Shown: piece after piece, positions 62,941 through 64,000 of the stretch | Position numbering within the stretch: position 1 is the stretch's first letter | How the letters are laid out: each line of letters starts with the position of its first letter | DNA from: JAWLHU01 sp041690255 | GTDB lineage: Bacteria; Bacillota; Sulfobacillia; Symbiobacteriales; Symbiobacteriaceae | Assembly (NCBI GenBank): GCA_041690255.1 | Contig: JAWLHU010000021.1 | Coordinates: 25,408 to 89,407 of the forward strand | Direction: 5' to 3' | Length of the DNA: 64,000 bases | The notes under the pieces: generated by a model | Databases searched by the model: none | Told to the model about the DNA's origin: nothing | What the model saw: the letters and a program-made list of their open reading frames with translations, nothing else | Made by a program: the position numbers and the translations under genes

Positions 62941-63615
62941 CTACGGCACGATCACTTTCTGTTCCAGTTCAATCTGCTCCAAAAAGTCATCAAGGTCGCC
63001 CAGGATATGATTTCGCATGATCCGCTCAGCATCGTCCGGCTTCCTGGCGGCGATAGCGGCGAAGATCTGTCCGTGCTCCGTCTGGGAGCGCCCTCTCCGC
63101 CCCGGAACCATCTCGATCATGCGATAGAACCGCTCGAGATGATCCCTCAGGTTCTCTAAACTAGCCGTCATCCGACTGTTTCCGACGTGGTCAAGGAGGA
63201 ACGCATGGAACAGACGGCCCCTTTGAAAGTAGAGGTCAAAGTCGGTCATGCGGGCCGCCTCATCGGCCTGTTCCATTAAGAGGCGGCACTGGGCGATATC
63301 CTTGTCCGACATCCGCTCAGCGGCGACCCTTGCTGCCCAGCCCTCCAGCAGGCTGCGCATCTCAAAGATCTCCCGGATATCCTCCTTGAATATGCCGGCG
63401 ACGTAGTACCCCTTGAAGGGGATGTACGTGACAAGACCGTCCCGTTTGAGCCGACCGAGGGCCCCGCGGACTGGTGTCTTGCTCACCCCCAGTTCCCGGG
63501 CCAGCACGACTTCCACGATAGGCCGCCCTGGCTTCAGTTCCAGCGTCAGTATGGCTCGCTTGACCTTCTTAAAGACCTGTTCCTCCAGTAGATGGACTTC
63601 GGCGATTTTGTCCAA
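62941..63615 (-). CDS. GntR-family (FCD) transcriptional regulator
   Basis: 224 residues. Classical GntR winged helix at about 10-75 (LARELGVSKTPVRGALGRLKRDGLVTYIPFKGYYV) and an FCD effector domain at about 90-215. It starts at TTG 63615, 10 nt after AAAGGAG. As first gene of the minus-strand unit leading to paralogue B and tctC, it probably regulates transport genes and itself; an AT-rich upstream region with an ATACAGTAT site is the natural operator candidate. Confidence 0.92.
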   Translation of the reverse strand: MDKIAEVHLLEEQVFKKVKRAILTLELKPGRPIVEVVLARELGVSKTPVRGALGRLKRDGLVTYIPFKGYYVAGIFKEDIREIFEMRSLLEGWAARVAAERMSDKDIAQCRLLMEQADEAARMTDFDLYFQRGRLFHAFLLDHVGNSRMTASLENLRDHLERFYRMIEMVPGRRGRSQTEHGQIFAAIAARKPDDAERIMRNHILGDLDDFLEQIELEQKVIVP

Positions 63616-63664
63616 GCGTTGACCGCTCCTTTCAACCCGGAACAGACCGGGTGCGAATCAAAGG

Positions 63665-63700
63665 GAACATTGAATACTAGATACAGTATATTGTGCCCAA
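63665..63700 (-). promoter_or_regulatory. Candidate promoter/operator for the GntR-tct operon
   Basis: An AT-rich stretch about 50-85 nt upstream of the TTG start. On the minus strand, TATACTGTATCTAGTATT contains the short palindrome ATAC-T-GTAT, the kind of site bound by GntR/FCD proteins, and TATACT or TAGTAT resembles a -10 element. The -35 is not clear. Confidence 0.35.
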
Positions 63701-63879
63701 AAATTCAGTCTACACATCTTATTTATAGTTCACTGTCCAGTATGAAGTCAAGGTCCATTCCATCTGATCTGTCATGTTAAGTAATTCGAATGAATCCGTT
63801 CGGTATCAGCATGGTTTATGCCCGTGTTACCCAGTCGTGTGTGTGCCACCAGCACTCCGACCTGTGCTGGAAAACGCAA

Positions 63880-63903
63880 AGCGCCTCACAACAGTGAGGC
63901 GCT
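63880..63903 (-). terminator. Hairpin terminator, minus strand
   Basis: AGCGCCTCAC and GTGAGGCGCT form a 10-bp stem around a 4-nt loop; read on the minus strand it is followed by TTGCGTTTTCC. Confidence 0.6.
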
Positions 63904-63920
63904 CAGGCTGCTGACAAAAT

Positions 63921-63966
63921 GGCCCCCTGGAGTCCGCATAGCGGACACAGGGGGCTGTTTCTTTAA
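63921..63966. terminator. Bidirectional hairpin at the right edge
   Basis: GCCCCCTG/CAGGGGGC outer stem and GTCCGC/GCGGAC inner stem; followed on plus by TGTTTCTTT and on minus by CATTTTGT. Confidence 0.6.
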
Positions 63967-64000
63967 AAATTTTAGGAAACACCCCTGCCCTGGCCACTGG

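Larger units (their letters stand above)
63616..64000. other. Right-edge intergenic region
   Basis: About 385 bp with the regulatory stretch above and two strong hairpins (63880-63903, 63922-63955), and no open reading frame with a ribosome binding site. The hairpins probably mark the 3' end of a minus-strand unit that starts beyond the window. Confidence 0.5.

Noticed and set aside
63780..64000. Insertion-sequence end at the right edge
   Set aside because: Hairpins are present but no transposase fragment or duplicated target can be seen.

Overview
The window is high-GC DNA, mostly complete bacterial genes. It suggests a spore-former-like, Gram-positive-type (Firmicutes/Symbiobacterium-like) organism: System II cytochrome c maturation (ResABC), a Tn916/pCW3-type (Tcp) conjugation module, an S-layer-homology (SLH) anchored surface protein, strong GGAGG ribosome binding sites, and frequent GTG/TTG starts. 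This placement is an inference; no rRNA or tRNA gene is present to fix the taxonomy.

Region 1 (1-12.6 kb), anaerobic respiration and housekeeping. The 5' part of an oligoendopeptidase F gene leaves the left edge. A minus-strand operon (5689 to 712) encodes a zinc-ribbon TPR protein, a TlpA/ResA thioredoxin, ResB, ResC/CcsB and a proline-rich zinc-ribbon membrane protein. Divergent from it are a c-heme-containing sensor kinase (apparently starting at ATT), an OmpR-type regulator, and nrfHA for ammonifying nitrite reduction. The Ccs proteins would mature the NrfH/NrfA hemes and the kinase heme. A serine-hydrolase (beta-lactamase/PBP fold) gene and an alpha/beta hydrolase-like gene that lacks the nucleophile serine follow.

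Region 2 (12.7-22.6 kb). A membrane PAS-GGDEF-EAL protein, a small hypothetical gene, a 14-unit 21-nt tandem repeat, and a tightly coupled tcpC-D-E-F-H-like type IV secretion core. No relaxase, coupling protein, peptidoglycan hydrolase or integrase is visible.

Region 3 (22.6-50.8 kb), all minus strand. This is the most striking part: a 3191-residue secreted surface protein (C-type lectin domain, many Ig/cadherin-like repeats, three SLH domains), then a two-gene Tc toxin operon. That operon encodes a TcB-TcC fusion with a hypervariable C-terminus that looks like a nuclease plus hydrophobic tail, followed after 14 nt by a giant TcA subunit with a PA14 domain and an unusual N-terminus.

Region 4 (50.9-63.6 kb), a catabolic island for an unidentified organic (probably carboxylic/amino) acid. 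It holds a ThDP-dependent enzyme, two RidA imine/enamine deaminases, an FCD-domain regulator, an MmgE/PrpD protein, a DUF1805 protein, a SelA/SepSecS-like PLP enzyme, two paralogous uncharacterised proteins, an MFS carrier, the tripartite tricarboxylate transporter TctABC, and a GntR/FCD regulator. The likely logic is uptake by TctABC/MFS, PLP-dependent elimination or a similar step giving an enamine/imine, RidA hydrolysis to a keto acid, and ThDP-dependent decarboxylation or condensation. The right edge (63.6-64 kb) holds a regulatory region and two strong hairpins but no recognisable gene.
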